Counted from the first letter of the stretch, positions 10,432-22,375 are shown. The stretch is DNA of 64,000 bases from Plasmodiophora brassicae (GCA_036867785.1 CP145410.1:1-64000), one strand, 5' to 3'. A program made the numbers and translations. The notes: generated by a model not told the origin, from the letters alone.

Positions 10432-11340
10432 TCACCGCCGATCGTCGTCCTTGATGAAGGGTATGCCACAGGGTACCCGCTTCTTGTACTGGTCGTACTC
10501 CCTGCCGAAGAATATGCTCAGGTAGTGCTCCTCGTACGGGATACGCGCCCTGAAGAAATGCCATGCGAACACGGCGAAGGCGACGGTGCAGATCGGGTTG
10601 CCCAGGACGATCTGCGTCCCGATGCTCCAGTAGAAGAACCCGACGTACGACGGGTGACGCACGATGCTGTGCAGGCGAGGTCAGGTCCGGTGTCCGTTGT
10701 CGTGCGACGAGCGTCGAACGGGCGATACGTACGAGTAGATGCCTGTCTGGACGAGCTTGTGGTCGGCGGCGCGCTGAGTCGCGATGACGTGCGCGAAGTT
10801 GCGCCCGGCCTGGCACATGGCAATCGTCCGCATCGCCTGGGCCAGAACGCAGACGGTCAGACCGACCAGCGGCCAGAGCCAGTGCGACTTCCAGGTCGGC
10901 CACGACAGGCCGTACGACTCGAGCAGGAACTCGGCAACGGCCAGGGCGTGTGCGCCGCCGTACTCCCAGCTATGGTTCAGCATGGACGCTGTACACATTC
11001 GACAGCGTCAGGCGTCTGTGCATTCACACGGGACCCGCTGATGAGCATTACAGTCGAAGCTGAACGTATGGGGCTGGTAGATGGCGGTGACGGCGAACTC
11101 GGCCGTGTGGAACAGGGACAGCAGGGCGACATAGATGCCGAACGGGCGATACCGAGCACCGGCGCCGACAAGGATGCAGCAGGCCAGGCCGGTGGACAGG
11201 CCCAGGGCGTACCCGGCCAAACCGAGGTCGGCAGGTTCCCTCGATCCGGACAACCTCGACGCCCACCAGCGCCATCTGGCCAGCCAGCCCCGGTCGGCCA
11301 CCGCCGCCTCGCGATGCGCGTCCACGCACGCCGATTCCAT
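10432..11340 (-). CDS. Protein-S-isoprenylcysteine O-methyltransferase (ICMT/Ste14)
   Basis: Three exons on the minus strand: 11340-11052, 10988-10733 and 10666-10432, giving 259 residues, close to yeast Ste14 (239) and human ICMT (284). Introns of 63 and 66 nt have GTAATG and GTACGT donors and ACAG acceptors. Splicing creates family-diagnostic sequences across both junctions: DSSMLNHSWEY (human has DSFLLNHSLEY) and GIYSIVRHPSYVGFFYWSIG, the methyltransferase core with the RHPSY motif. The C-terminus has EEHYLSIFFGREYDQYKKRV. ICMT is an ER membrane enzyme that methylates the terminal prenylated cysteine of CaaX proteins such as Ras and Rho GTPases using SAM. Several hydrophobic segments fit a polytopic membrane protein. 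The start ATG at 11340 is inferred; in-frame upstream sequence is poor in hydrophobic helices. Confidence 0.95.
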
Positions 11341-11881
11341 TGCCTGAGCACCGACCGTGGCCTCCGTTGCCGGGGTCGCCGGCCCCCCATTGCCGCATGC
11401 GATGACTGGCGCCCGCCGCCTGCTGCATTCGCCTGGGCGATCCACGAGCCGTGGACCCCGACCCGTGTCGGCTCTGTTCGACAGGGACCCGCCTACAGTG
11501 ATGACGTCATCGTCGCCCATATAAGTTGGGCAGGCCTCCACAGCAAACCCCGACCCGCAGTAGGCAGCGGGCGTTCCTGCGCAACGTGGACGCACAAGGA
11601 CCCGTGTGATGCTGGACGGCGCCGCCGCCGGCGATGCGCCGCGGTGCAGGCTGCACGCCGCCGACGGTTCTATTTTTGTCCTGGTTGCCGTTTGTAGTCA
11701 CGGGAAAGTGCGCAACGTCGGCGAGCGCGCGTTCCCGCAGGGTATTTTTGCGTCGCTCGACAGCCTCCGACCGGCCCTGCCCAACCGCACCGATTCAACG
11801 CAGGTATCCAGAGCGCGCGCGTGGCTCTGCGGGGCAGACGCTTCCGACCCGGCCAGACGTGCAGGCAGCAGCGCCTTAGTG
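11341..11881. other. Shared upstream region of the ICMT and AGC kinase genes
   Basis: The two genes are divergent, so this stretch should hold both promoters. An open frame reaches upstream of the kinase start (from 11606), but its translation is unlike the family and could be 5' UTR or an unseen N-terminal extension. I see no clear promoter motif. Confidence 0.5.
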
Positions 11882-13213
11882 ATGGGGCTCACCTGGCCCA
11901 AGGCCTGGCGCCATCGCACGTCGTCGCCGGGGAAGGCGCAGGCGGGGCGCCGGCGCACGAGCAAGGACGATTTCCTGGTCGGGCAGCGCCGCCGCACGGA
12001 GCAGCCCGACCCGCCTGGCAAAGTGTCTGTCGACGATTTCGAATTACTGTCCGTCATCGGCAAGGGATCGTTCGCCAAGGTCCTGCAGGTTCGCAAGGTC
12101 GACACTGGCAAGATCTACGCCATGAAGGTAACGCGTCGCGCCCGGTTGCCTGAGGGTCGCACACGAACCCAGACTGACCTGAGTGGGTGTGCCCAGATCC
12201 TGAACAAGCGCCAGATCGTGCAGCGGCGCCAGGTGGCGCACACGCGTACTGAGCGGAACGTGCTGGCGGATGTCGTCAAGGGGCACCCGTTCCTGGTCAC
12301 CCTTCGGTATGCGTTCCAGACGCCCGCCAAACTCTACCTCGTCCTGGACTATGTCAACGGCGGCGAGCTGTTCTACTGGTTGAAAGTGGAAGGACGATTC
12401 CAGGAGGATCGCGCCTGTTTCTACGCCGCCCAAATCGTCCTGGCGCTGGAGCACCTCCACCTGCAGGGCATCATTTACCGCGACCTGAAACCGGAGAATA
12501 TCCTTCTCGACCGGCGTGGGTACCTTCGCGTCACCGATTTCGGTCTGTCGAAGGTGCTGGAGCCGGGCGAGAAGACGTACTCGTTCGTTGGGGTAGGACC
12601 CACGTCCGCGGGCTGTTCATCGCTGCAAATGTCCCTAACGGTCGTACTGTGTTAGACGTCGGAATACCTGAGCCCCGAAGTTCTGCTCGGTCGCGGGTAT
12701 ACGCATGCGGTGGACTGGTGGAGCCTGGGGACGCTGCTCTTCGAAATGATGGCCGGCCTGCCCCCGTTCTATTCCAAGTCGACCAACGTCATGTACGATC
12801 AGATCCTGCATGGCGACATCCAGTTCCCGAAACAGTTTTCCCCGGACGCTGTTGACCTGTTGAAGGGCCTGCTGGAACGCGACCCGGACAAGCGCCTGGG
12901 GCATGACGGCGCCCAGGCCATCAAGGCGCATCCGTTCTTCGCGTCGATCGACTGGGCGGCGCTCTACGCCAAGGAACTTCCGGCGCCGTTCAAGCCGCCT
13001 GCCTGCAACGATCTCGACACGACCAACATCGACCGCGAGTTCACCATGGAGCGCCCGTGCGATTCCCCCTGCGACTGGCGGCCGCTCGGGCGGGCCAATT
13101 CCACATCCGACCCGTCGTCGAACAACTACCTGTTCGACGGCTTCACCTATGCTGAACATGGACTGGAAGGTGGCCCAAAGCGACCCATCAGTGCCTCCCT
13201 ACCTGACCGATAA
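11882..13213 (+). CDS. AGC-family Ser/Thr protein kinase (Akt/S6K/SGK-like)
   Basis: Three exons, 11882-12127, 12197-12592 and 12656-13213, giving 399 residues. The first intron (69 nt) is a multiple of three without a stop, so an unspliced read would insert false residues between AMK and ILNKRQIV. Visible kinase features: glycine loop GKGSFAKV, lysine in YAMK, TERNVL helix, catalytic YRDLKPENILL, DFGLSK, and activation segment SFVGTSEYLSPE formed across the 63-nt second intron. The C-terminal AGC extension ends with the hydrophobic motif FDGFTY, and an SP-containing turn region precedes it. Such kinases are activated by phosphorylation of the activation loop and hydrophobic motif downstream of PDK1 and TOR. 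No PH domain is seen. The exact subfamily is not settled, and the start could be upstream. Confidence 0.93.
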
Positions 13214-13286
13214 CGATACAACCTTATTATTCTGTCGCTACCGCTGTGGATCCTCTCGGCCTGGGACACATACCGGCCCGCCGTGC

Positions 13287-14458
13287 TCATTGCTCCAGGA
13301 AAGGCATAGAGCGCTCCCTTTCCCGGTGACCTTGTCTGGCCCGTTCGAGTTCGTCGAGAGCACGCCTGATGCGATCCGGAACGGGAACGGCAGATCCGGT
13401 TGCACTGAGCGCTCGTTTCCACGTGCCTGATCCGACCGTCCCGCTGAACAGGTTCAGCAGCGGCATGATGAGCGGGACAATGCCTCCTCGCCGCGTCGCG
13501 CTCGACTTCAACTCCATGTCCACGAACTCAACGTAATCGAGAACCACACGAGCCCGACCCTCAACGTCATCGCTGGCATGTTCGTTGCTGGTACGCCGCC
13601 ACCTTCTCAACTGGTACGGGTCGTCGCGAACGCTCCTGCCGATCATGACGCCGTCCATATTGGCGTTGGCATGCGCTATGACGTGATCGTCCGTCAGATG
13701 CAGGCCGCCGTTGATGACAATCTGCAGGTCGGGGAAGTCGCGTTTCAGCCTGTGGACGACGTCGTAGCGTAGCGGCGGGATCGACCGATTGTCTTTGGGC
13801 GTGCGATTCAGCAGGGCAGTTCGGGCATGCACGACGAACCGCTGAACCCGGGCGCGACTGTGCACACGATCCACGAACGAGTGGATGAAGTCGTACGAGT
13901 CAAACTGGTCGACCCCGATCCGGCACTTGACCGATATAGGAACATCGACGCATGACGCCACCGTCTTGACAGTGTCGGCTACGTTGTCGTCCAGCATCAT
14001 GGCCGCCCCGAACCGACCCGACTGAACCGCTACCGATGGGCTGTATGACGATCGGCGTGTCAGTGACCGGCGCGTACCAGCGGCTGGACGCCCACGCTCA
14101 GGTCATTTACCAGCCGAGGTTTAGGTTGATTTCAGGGAACCGCCCAGTTTCCTGGCAGTGCTGGGCGGCTCGACAGAGGAGATCAGGGTCGGACCCACCG
14201 AGCTGGACCACGACTGGATCGTCGTCCGGCGTGCGGCGAAGCAGTCGGGCGCGACCCGCGGAATCGGCTTCAACGAGAGCGCGAGCACCGATCATTTCCG
14301 TGTACAGAACAGCTTCAGGATTCAGCAGGCGGCACAGGTGACGGAACGGCGCCGTCGTCACCTGCAGCAGAGCACGTGCGGTCAGTCGTTGCTCGACGGC
14401 AGCTCTGTGCAACAACGCGAACCTTCATCATGGGCGCGACATGGACCGGCAGCGTCAT
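13287..14458 (-). CDS. tRNA-dihydrouridine synthase, DusA-like
   Basis: Three exons: 14458-14423, 14361-14111 and 14040-13287, total 346 residues, typical for bacterial-type DusA. Introns are 61 and 70 nt. Family motifs appear only after splicing: APMMKVTTAPFRHLCRLL (FMN-site loop), LYTEMI, QLGGSDP, then EINLNLGC joined to PSVAVQSGRFGAAMMLD, which contains the catalytic cysteine region. Later come VKCRIGVD, HARTALL...SPKENR-like TPKDNRSIPPLRYD and INGGL. The enzyme is a flavoprotein that reduces specific uridines in tRNA D-loops. The DusA type (HARTALL variant) is mainly bacterial or plastid-derived in eukaryotes, but a bacterial origin is only a possibility here. The first exon codes only 12 residues, so a short upstream extension cannot be excluded. 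Confidence 0.93.
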
Positions 14459-14714
14459 CTTACAGGCAGACGATGCACGTGGACAACCAGCATGGGCCTC
14501 CCGTGTGGGCACGTCGGTGTGTGACAGATCGCTCTGCTGGTGGCGGGCGGCGGCCGAAACCCCGTCACGGCCCACGCGGCGTTCGAGGTGTGCTCAGTGG
14601 CATTGCCTGACCCACGTGACGCTGGACAATGTCAATGCGACAAACAAGCGAGCGTTTGCGTCAAGCAAGTAGAAACACAGTGACATGACGGTGTATGCAT
14701 CAGCGAACGTCCTC

Positions 14715-17700
14715 CTATTGCCTATTGACCTGGTTGTTGTACAGTTCGGCGATCTGCTCAGAAGTCGTCGCATCCTCAGGGCGTTTGTCCGGCCGCACTT
14801 GAACGAAACGAGGGAACCGCAGGGCCACACCTTTGCTGTCGTGAACGATGCCGACAGCGGCCTTATGTGCAGGGCTAATAGAAATGTCTGCCGCTCTCAC
14901 TTCCCAAACCTTCCGACAACGCACCCTCAGATGACGCTATGCCCACCGGGTCGACAACGACGCGTACCTGGTGCCCGTCCAGCCACACATCCGGGACGTC
15001 CTTGTCGGAATACCGATAGTACGACCGGGGGACCTGACCATAGCGCGCGTTAGAACAAGCAGCAAGCAGATGAAAGGGCTACCACGCAGCACTGACCTCC
15101 AGAATATGGGGTTCCATGTCGGCAGTGAGTTTCTGCAGAACCTCGTCGGAGAATCTGAGGCACAACCATCAGCAGTGGCGACATCAAAGCCACAGAGGAG
15201 AGTACCCAGTTCCAATCTTGCAGACAGACTGAAACTCCTCGCTGTCCGCGTCGTACACAGCAAGCAGGTAGCCACCGTAACTTCCTGTCCGCTTCCCCTT
15301 GCCGTGATACGCTCCTAGATGGACATTCAGCGCGAGGTTCGTGAACGATTGCATAGGGCAGATCCCTGCATACCAATCGGGACAAGATCGAACGAATCCG
15401 TCAGACCTTCCAGGTAGTCCTTCTTCAACTTCCGCCAGGCATGGCTGCGCTTGTCGGGTTCATAGTGCGATAAAGCGGCATCGCCGTCCAGGCATTTGAC
15501 CATCAGTCCTTCACAGTTGTCGGCAACAGCTTCGTCCAGGAACGTCTGGATATCGGCTTCGTCCGAAGTGCGCTTCTCGATCACAAAACGCAGCTGGTCG
15601 TCAATCTCGGCCAAACATTCCCGCATCTTGGATCGTCGCTCGACTAACGGATAGTCCAGGAGCGACTATCAGGAAGTCAGTCCGAGAGACATTCGGGAAT
15701 ACGACGAAGAGCCGACCTCGCCGTTCAGGTATATGATGTCGAACACGAAGACACAGACGTCGACTTTGATGCTTTCTTCAGTGACATCCTTGCGTTTCCG
15801 CGTGGACAGGATCTATGGTCACAAAGTTGAGCTTATCGTGCTACACCTCATCAAGCCGGAGCGATCACCTGAAAGGGGCGAATTTTCCGTGTAAGACGGT
15901 CGAACGCGACAACCTCGCTGTCCAGAATACAGGACTTGACGACATCGGTTTTGAATGCGCGAGGTAGCATGGAGACAAGATCGGGGTACTTGTTCGTCGT
16001 GCACTCGGCGTTGCGGCTGAAAATCTGAACAGAGCCGTCGTCCAGGTAGTGGATCTGCGCACGCTCCCCGTCGTACTTGTACTCCAGAACGAACTCATGG
16101 CCCTCGAAATTCGACAGTACTTCCGAGATGGACTTGGAGGGAGCGGCAAGCATGGACTTGATCGGGATGCCGGGCGTTAGATAACAGTGCTCGCGCAGAT
16201 GCTCAACGCCATAGGCTAGAATTGCCGACACGATTTTGTCCAGGTTGGGCACTTCCACCCAGACGCGGTTAACGATCGACGTGGCAGTCTGTATGGCCCT
16301 ATAGCGACGGGTCAGTCACCTGCGCGAAACAGCGATGATCAGAAGGGCCATACGTTGACAGTTTGGTGTCACTCCAATGAAGGCTTCTGTCCAGGCGCGT
16401 CTCTTCCAGGGAGTTCAAAGGTTCGGATCGCTCCTCAGCTAAAGAGGGAACGCGCATGTCAACAGCAGCAGAGCAAATTTGAGGCGAGACAAACATACGT
16501 GTAAGCGGTGGCGTCACGGTGCATGCTCGCGCCAGCGACGGCAGAACAGTACGCAGAGAGCACCCGATCCTAGTGTTGCACCGATAAGGCCAGGACAAAC
16601 CGAAACGCCTGAAGCCTGCCTCCCTACCTGAGGTTGCCCTGAAACGACCGCGTAATGTATCGCGCCTCGCACTCGCGACTGCTGACGAGCAGCTGCTTGA
16701 TTGAGCCCATTTTCTTATCAGGTTTCTCGCTAGCAATTCTGCGAAACGTTGCCAGGAGTTTCATCACTGTCACAGGAGTCCATTAATTAAGCAGCCGCAA
16801 ATGAACGGTGTGGGGAGTACACATACCAGTGAGAGGTGGGGGCGGAAAGATCGTCCGCTGCGTAGAACGGCATCTTTCGGCAATGAGACCGAGATCACCA
16901 CTCTCTCTCAAATCTTGCTGTATAACTTTGGCAGAGCGCCCGGTACTAATGGGAAGTACCAAGCGGTCAGTCGCATTGCATACCCGATTGCATGCGCCAG
17001 TAACCTTGATGCAAGGACCTTAACAAGCAACCCATCGCCAACGCCAATCTCGAGGCCTTCGTAGTCTGGGCCCAACTGGTGCCGCCCACGCATATGTGAG
17101 CGGAAATACGATGATCGAGGATTAACAGAAACGGACCTTGTTAACGCACAGGTAGATGACGGCTGTCAGAGCGTCGGGTGTCTTGACTATGACAGATCGC
17201 AGGACTACATAGCAACGATACTCAGGCGAGCAGCAGGAAGCCGCTATGTAACGCAACCCGACAATTGGTTACAAGGTCGATCTTCGCCAAGCGGCTGCTT
17301 TCGTTCTCAAGCTTGTTGAAGAGGCGGGCCAGGTGAATGTACGGCAAGCTGTACGAGACGCGCAATTCGTTACGTTGCGCACATAGAGCGCAACAGCATG
17401 AATGGTTACTCTTTGCCTGCTGGCCAGTCCGCATCCGCGATGGGGTCGTATTTTGACCTAGAACCAGGAAGCGTCAGATCTACCTACACAAAGAGACACA
17501 CCTTGCCTACACGCGCACGGGTACAGAGCTTGCCGACAGCTCCTTCTTCGATGATACAGTGGACTTCCTCTTCGTCGTAGACGGTTCGACAGGAGAGTCG
17601 TCCTCAGACTCAACAACTTCATCTCCATCGCTGGCGACACCTGCACTGCCCTCGTCATCTATTTCACTGTCTGTTCGCTCCGCCGTTTGTAGATTGTCGG

Positions 17701-18338
17701 CCTGGAGATCATCAACTTAACAACCGGCATAAACTGGCAACACGATATACCTCTGCTCGCGCATCGCCACCGTCGTCATCGTCGGATTCAATTACGCGGC
17801 GTCTCAGCTTCTGACTGGTACAGCGTTAAACAATGAAACAACGTCGTCGGCTAGGGGTGTCGAGCAAACCCTTTGGCAGAAGACGTTTGCTCCGGATGAT
17901 CAGCAGGCGCGCCCTGAAGCCTATTGCACGCGACAATCAGCCAGCGGGTTAGTGACGGGTGCCCCTAACGACGATGACTTGGCCCGTTTCGGAGCAGGTT
18001 CTTCGACAGTGGCGTCTGGCTCTGATCGCTACTCATTACACGGATGATTAGCACCAGCCATCACAGAGCGGCATGTCAAACAGCGTACGTCGCCCGCGTT
18101 AATCGATACTGCCTTGGCCGAATCGTCACTACAGGTCTGTATAAGCACCCAGCTGTTGACGACTTCCTAGACGCGTTACATACGTGGCGGTATCTCCTTC
18201 AGCGCACTGCTCACTGGCGTTACCCTTTGCGCTGAAGAACGACCTGCACAACCATAAGCCGTGGCGGACGTTCCCCGCGTCGCTGGTCGCATACGCAAGG
18301 CTGGCCTGCTTCTTCTTCTTTGTTGCCGTCGTCGTCAT
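14715..18338 (-). CDS. LIG1: DNA ligase I, ATP-dependent, many small exons
   Basis: Reading the minus strand from ATG 18338, I can follow about 18-20 exons split by introns of about 50-70 nt to the stop at 14715. Exon 1 (18338-18295) joins exon 2 (from 18243) to make QASLASFF, a PCNA-interacting box, followed by acidic and basic linkers with a nuclear-localisation-like PKRAK and [11 protein letters not shown]. The DNA-binding domain follows ([47 protein letters not shown]), then FRRIA and FQGNLRIG. The catalytic lysine lies in [12 protein letters not shown], and later motifs include [21 protein letters not shown] and WRKLKKDYL. The OB-fold end reads [13 protein letters not shown] and [12 protein letters not shown]. 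The enzyme seals nicks in replication and repair. A few N-terminal exon joins (about 17700-18180) remain uncertain. Confidence 0.95.
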
Positions 18339-18710
18339 CGGCGACCCCGCGCGCAAATCCCTCTGCCGCAAAATGGACCTCTTCTGGCTGCACGCCGATC
18401 TGCAGCCGCCCTCCGATGCGCATCCATACCGCCTGCTGTATGGCTGCTCTCGGCCGACAAACGCGATACCCCAGCGCGCTGTCATGGGTTGCCGTTTCCA
18501 TTCCTGAGTGCTGGCACATGTCTTCGACCGCTGCATCTTGTATTTCGCGAGGTCTCTGGCCGGGGACGTATAGGTCTCATCGACAGGGCCGCGGGTGCCG
18601 CCGACAAAATCCGCACCAAAATAGGCGGTGGTGGCCTTCGGGCGCTGGCGGCGGCCTGCCTCACCCCATCTGCGTCGTCGGCAGGCGCCCGGGGCAGCCG
18701 CGCGTCCGTC
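18339..18710. other. Shared upstream region of DNA ligase I and ArfGAP
   Basis: Divergent promoter space of about 370 bp. Open frames here are GC-rich shadows, and I see no repeat or RNA gene. Confidence 0.5.
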
Positions 18711-19945
18711 ATGTCGTTCAATTTCAGGGAACCGCTCAATGCGATCCAGTCCGATGTCGCCAACAAGGTCGCCGTCGTCGGCACTGCGGGCGCTCCGTCG
18801 CCACAGCTCTGATTCCGCCCATGCAGACCTGCGTCGATTGCGACCGGCCGAACCCGCAGTGGGCGTCCGTCTCCCATGGCACCTTCATCTGCATCGACTG
18901 CTCCGGTGTGCACCGGTCCCTGGGCGTGCACATATCGTTCGTTCGTTCCGTGACCATGGACTCGTGGAGCGAGAAGCAGATCAACATGCTGCGGCACGGC
19001 GGCAACGAACGCATGCGACGGTTCTTTCAGATGCAGAAATTCCCGCCTAACCTGTCCCAAGCCGTACGTCGGGTATGCGTCGCCTCCTCTACGCATCTGC
19101 CCTGACACGCGCCCCGCTTCCGTGGTTCACAGGAGAAATATGGGTCGACAGCAGCGGGCGCCTACAGGGACCGCCTAAAGGCATTGGCCGACGGCAGGGA
19201 TCCAGGCCCAGAGATTGCCTTTATTGGGTACGTGCCGCCGCCGGTAATGCAATCGGCACCGGCACAGTCGCAGTACATGGCGCCGCCTGCGTCGTCGTCC
19301 TCGTCCCCATACGTTGGCTACGGCAGCATGGGAAGCCAGTCGCGTGCGCCCGCGCCTCAGCCGTCTGGCGACCTCTGGGGGTCGGTCAGCAGCATGTTCA
19401 ACTCGGTGGTCGACACGTCGCGATCGCTGGCTGAAAAGTCGCAGCCGATGCTGACCGATGCCAGCAGCAAAGGATGGGCGGCGATGCAGTCGCTGTATTC
19501 GAAGGCGCAGGAGGTGTCGACGAACGTCATCGGCGGCACATCGTCCATGCCCGTGCTGCCGCGCGATGCTGACCGGCCGAAATCCACCTACCAAGGCATC
19601 TCGTCCGACGCGTACTACCAGTCGCAGCAGCAGTGAGATAGGGTGCCCTATGCAGTCCATGGCGACGGGTCGTAACTGTTCTGTTATGTACCTAGGCAGT
19701 CGGTCCAGCCCCAGCAACGGCAGCAGCAGCAGCAGGCGCAACAGATGGCCCCTCGAGTGTCGGATCCGATCCCCAGACCGTCATCAAAGCCGTTCGCAGG
19801 GTTCAACGATGACCAGCTGGTCGACGCGCCTGCAGCGTCAGCGCCGCGGAGAACGTCTCAGCCCAGGCCACAACCACCGGCAGCAGCACCGGCGAAGGCG
19901 GAGGCCAAGGTCGACGACTTTGACGAGTGGGGCTGGGATGACTGA
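18711..19945 (+). CDS. ArfGAP domain protein (ArfGAP1-like)
   Basis: Four exons: 18711-18767, 18827-19063, 19133-19632 and 19696-19945, total 347 residues, with introns of 59, 69 and 63 nt. After splicing, the zinc finger reads CVDCDRPNPQWASVSHGTFI then CIDCSGVHRSLGVHISFVRS, giving CxxC-x16-CxxC and the catalytic arginine. EKYGSTAAGAYRDRLKALAD follows across the next junction. The linker (about 150-270) is rich in Ser, Pro, Gln and amphipathic segments (DLWGSVSSMFNSVVDTSRSL), like the curvature-sensing helices of ArfGAP1. The C-terminus DDFDEWGWDD matches the acidic-aromatic tail seen in ArfGAP1 proteins. It stimulates GTP hydrolysis by Arf1 on Golgi COPI coats. Start chosen because it gives the usual short helix before the zinc finger. 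Confidence 0.93.
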
Positions 19946-20154
19946 TTACTAAACTGTTCTATCCAATGCCAGTGCCCTGTCGTGACAGCATTGATCGTAC
20001 AGACGACGTGCAGTGGTGGCCGGCACCAGTTTTATTTGGAGTAGTATTCTGGAAGGCGGTACTACGACACTGACAGGGTGTTCGAGAGCGGCCCTCGCCG
20101 TCAGCGGCAACGCCCAGGTCGGCCGATTGAGCGCGTCGGCCGATTCGTGCCACG

Positions 20155-20998
20155 ATGGCGGAACTACCGCTTCGGCATCGGGAGCTGCAGGAGTCGCTGC
20201 AGGCGATCCGGGCGCAGCTCGATGGGGTGTCCACGATGAAGAAGGCCGACCAGAAGACCCAGGTCAGGACCGGTGGCATCGCCCGACGTCGACAGCACGA
20301 CTCTGACGGGTCGGCTGTCTGCGTATCGTCAGGCGGTCGTGGAGCTGGACGAGAAGGTGTCGAAGGCGAAACGGGACCTGAGGATGGTGGAGATGGAGAT
20401 TCGCGGCCTCGATACCGATCAGCGCACGATCTGGAAGGGACGCATTAAGAACGAGGTCGGCATGTTGAAGGACATAACGAGGTCGTGTGCGTTGCCGCGC
20501 GCGACACGCACCCGCGCTGACAGGTGCCGCCAGGGACCTGGAGTGGGCGCGAGGCACCGAGGGCGTCAGTATCGAGAAACCGAAGGATCCGCTGACGGTC
20601 ACCGAGGACGACCTGCTGAAACACGGCAAGAACCTGATGCAGGAGACGACCGAGTCGGCCGACACCGCCATCCGAATCCTGGAAGACACCAAAATCGTAC
20701 GCGCGCCAGAGCGCAGCGATCGTTCGACAGGTGCTGACAGCAGGACGGGTAACAGACCGGCCTGGAGACGGCCGCCAAACTGAAAGCGCAGACCGAGCAG
20801 CTGAACCGGATCCACGACGAGGCGTTCGAGATCGACGACACGCTGACGCGGGCGACCTTCATCGTCCGGCGCATGCTGAGACGCACGGCCACCGACAAGT
20901 ACATCTGGTGCATATCGCTCCTCATCCTGCTCTGCATCATCGCCATCATCGCCATGCGCATCGTCCTGCACCAACAGAACCGCATGACGTTCGGGTAG
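20155..20998 (+). CDS. Qb-SNARE of the NPSN type
   Basis: Four exons: 20155-20262, 20333-20481, 20534-20696 and 20756-20998, total 220 residues. Introns are 70, 52 and 59 nt. The N-terminal helices (ELPLRHRELQESLQAI; AVVELDEKVSKAKRDLRMVE) form a Vti1/NPSN-like bundle. The SNARE motif starts at DLLKHGKNLMQETTESADTA and continues across the last intron through TGLETAAKLKAQTEQLNRIH. Heptad spacing is kept and the centre holds a Gln. A single tail-anchor helix follows (IWCISLLILLCIIAIIAMRI) with a short luminal end. NPSN SNAREs are known from plants and several protist lineages and act in fusion at the plasma membrane or cell plate. The assignment to NPSN rather than Vti1 rests on the pattern around the SNARE motif. 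Confidence 0.87.
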
Positions 20999-21420
20999 GT
21001 ACGGGTAGTCAGTAAACCTTGGCGTTCGCCCCCAGGACACGTCAACCCTAAGCGACGAGACACACCCGGATGATGCGCGGTCGTCATGGCCCGGGCGTGT
21101 ACGCGGCGTCGGACGGTGGTTGCGCGAGCCCGGAACCCTCTGGCGTTCGGCGGGCACCGGTCCCGTCAGTACACGATGATGACGGGACGGGCGTCCAGTC
21201 ACAGGTCGAATTCGACCAATCCGCGTCGAATTGCGGCCCGGCCCAACCTATAGGGGCGCCGTTGCCTGCGAAACGACGACGGTCGGGCCGGAACGTACGG
21301 CGCCGCGTCGTCGTTCGGCCTGTTATAGTGCAAGAAGTGCCGCGCCGGCGGTCACTCTCTGCACCGGCAGCGAGGGCTCGCCTCGTGCCCCTGCGCGACT
21401 CTAGTCACCGCACATCGCCC

Positions 21421-22044
21421 ATGACGCTCCCTCGTCGGACCGGGTACCACTGCGGGTTGGACCCGGGCCCGCTCGACCGGGACGCCATCCGTCGCCTGAT
21501 CGACAAGCCGCTGGACGGATGGTCGTCGAGCCAGGCGGTGCGGCCCGAGGCGCAGCGGTACCTGACGCAGCTGGTCGACCGGTACCACGAGGTGTGCAAT
21601 GACCTGCAGGCGCGCGCCGGCGATGTCCCGATCAGCGCCGTCGCAACGTGCATCGTGCGGATCCGGCGGCGGTTCGCGGAACTGTTCCAGCTGATGCTCG
21701 CCGAGGTGCTGCTGCACGACGCGCCGCCGTCGCCGCCCGCGCAACCGCTGTCGACGTCCGGCGCCGGCAACGTCATGAAGCGGTGGTTCCTGGCGAACCT
21801 GTCGCACCCGTACCCGACGAACCAGCAGAAGGAGGAGCTGGCGCGCGAGGCCGGCCTCACGTTCAACCAGGTCAACAACTGGTTCGTCAACGTGCGCATG
21901 CGCGTCTGGCGGCCGCTCGTCAAGAACTTCGGCTACGACATACGTTCCAGGCAGGAGGGCATCTTCCCGATGACGCGGACCCAGGAGTCCCTGCCGCCCG
22001 ATATCGTCAACGAAATCATCCAGGAGCTGCAGAAAGTCGACTGA
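21421..22044 (+). CDS. TALE-class homeodomain protein
   Basis: The C-terminal third contains a homeodomain: MKRWFLANLSHPYPTNQQKE, then ELAREAGLTFNQVNNWFVNV and RMRVWRPLV. The three-residue loop extension (SHPYPT) between helices 1 and 2 defines the TALE class, and WFVNVRMR is the recognition helix where most family members have WFxNxRxR. Upstream (about residues 20-95) is a helical region (GLDPGPLDRDAIRRLIDKPL; YLTQLVDRYHEVCNDLQARA) resembling the dimerisation domains found before TALE homeodomains. I start at ATG 21421, giving 207 residues. The frame is open further upstream to 21070, but that extension is Arg-rich and less protein-like. TALE proteins in unicellular eukaryotes often act as heterodimers in diploid or zygotic programmes. 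Confidence 0.88.
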   Translation: MTLPRRTGYHCGLDPGPLDRDAIRRLIDKPLDGWSSSQAVRPEAQRYLTQLVDRYHEVCNDLQARAGDVPISAVATCIVRIRRRFAELFQLMLAEVLLHDAPPSPPAQPLSTSGAGNVMKRWFLANLSHPYPTNQQKEELAREAGLTFNQVNNWFVNVRMRVWRPLVKNFGYDIRSRQEGIFPMTRTQESLPPDIVNEIIQELQKVD

Positions 22045-22375
22045 GTCGTGTACGAATAGATACAGAACAGGCACGCGCGCGTTATTTATCCATTGTCCAT
22101 GCGCCCATCGGGTGCACGCGTGTGGGCGGGCGATGCGGTATGCGGACGCGACGCTACGGTACGTGGCACACGGGCGGTGTCGCGTCGTCGCCCGCCATGT
22201 GTAGGTCCAGTCCAGTCCCGCCGCAGCCCGTTCGGGCACACCACGGTGCGCGCCAAAGAAATTGCGTAGGGCCGCCCAACCTACGCGGTGCCATCCGCTC
22301 GACGCTGCCGTCATCCGTCGTGCCGTACCCTGTCGTCCGTCCGCGCCCGCCTGTCGAGCGTGTGCCGCGGGCGTG
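22045..22375. other. Intergenic spacer, no gene seen
   Basis: Separates the homeodomain gene from the downstream kinase on the same strand. No distinct motif recognised. Confidence 0.5.

Noticed and set aside
10237-11697. 486-residue plus-strand open frame
   Set aside because: Antisense to ICMT, whose spliced motifs are unambiguous.
16299-16736. 145-residue minus-strand frame taken alone
   Set aside because: It is a mixture of DNA ligase exons read through introns; the correct exons lie partly in other frames.
20264-21202. 312-residue minus-strand open frame
   Set aside because: Antisense to the spliced SNARE gene, which has clear SNARE motif and tail anchor.
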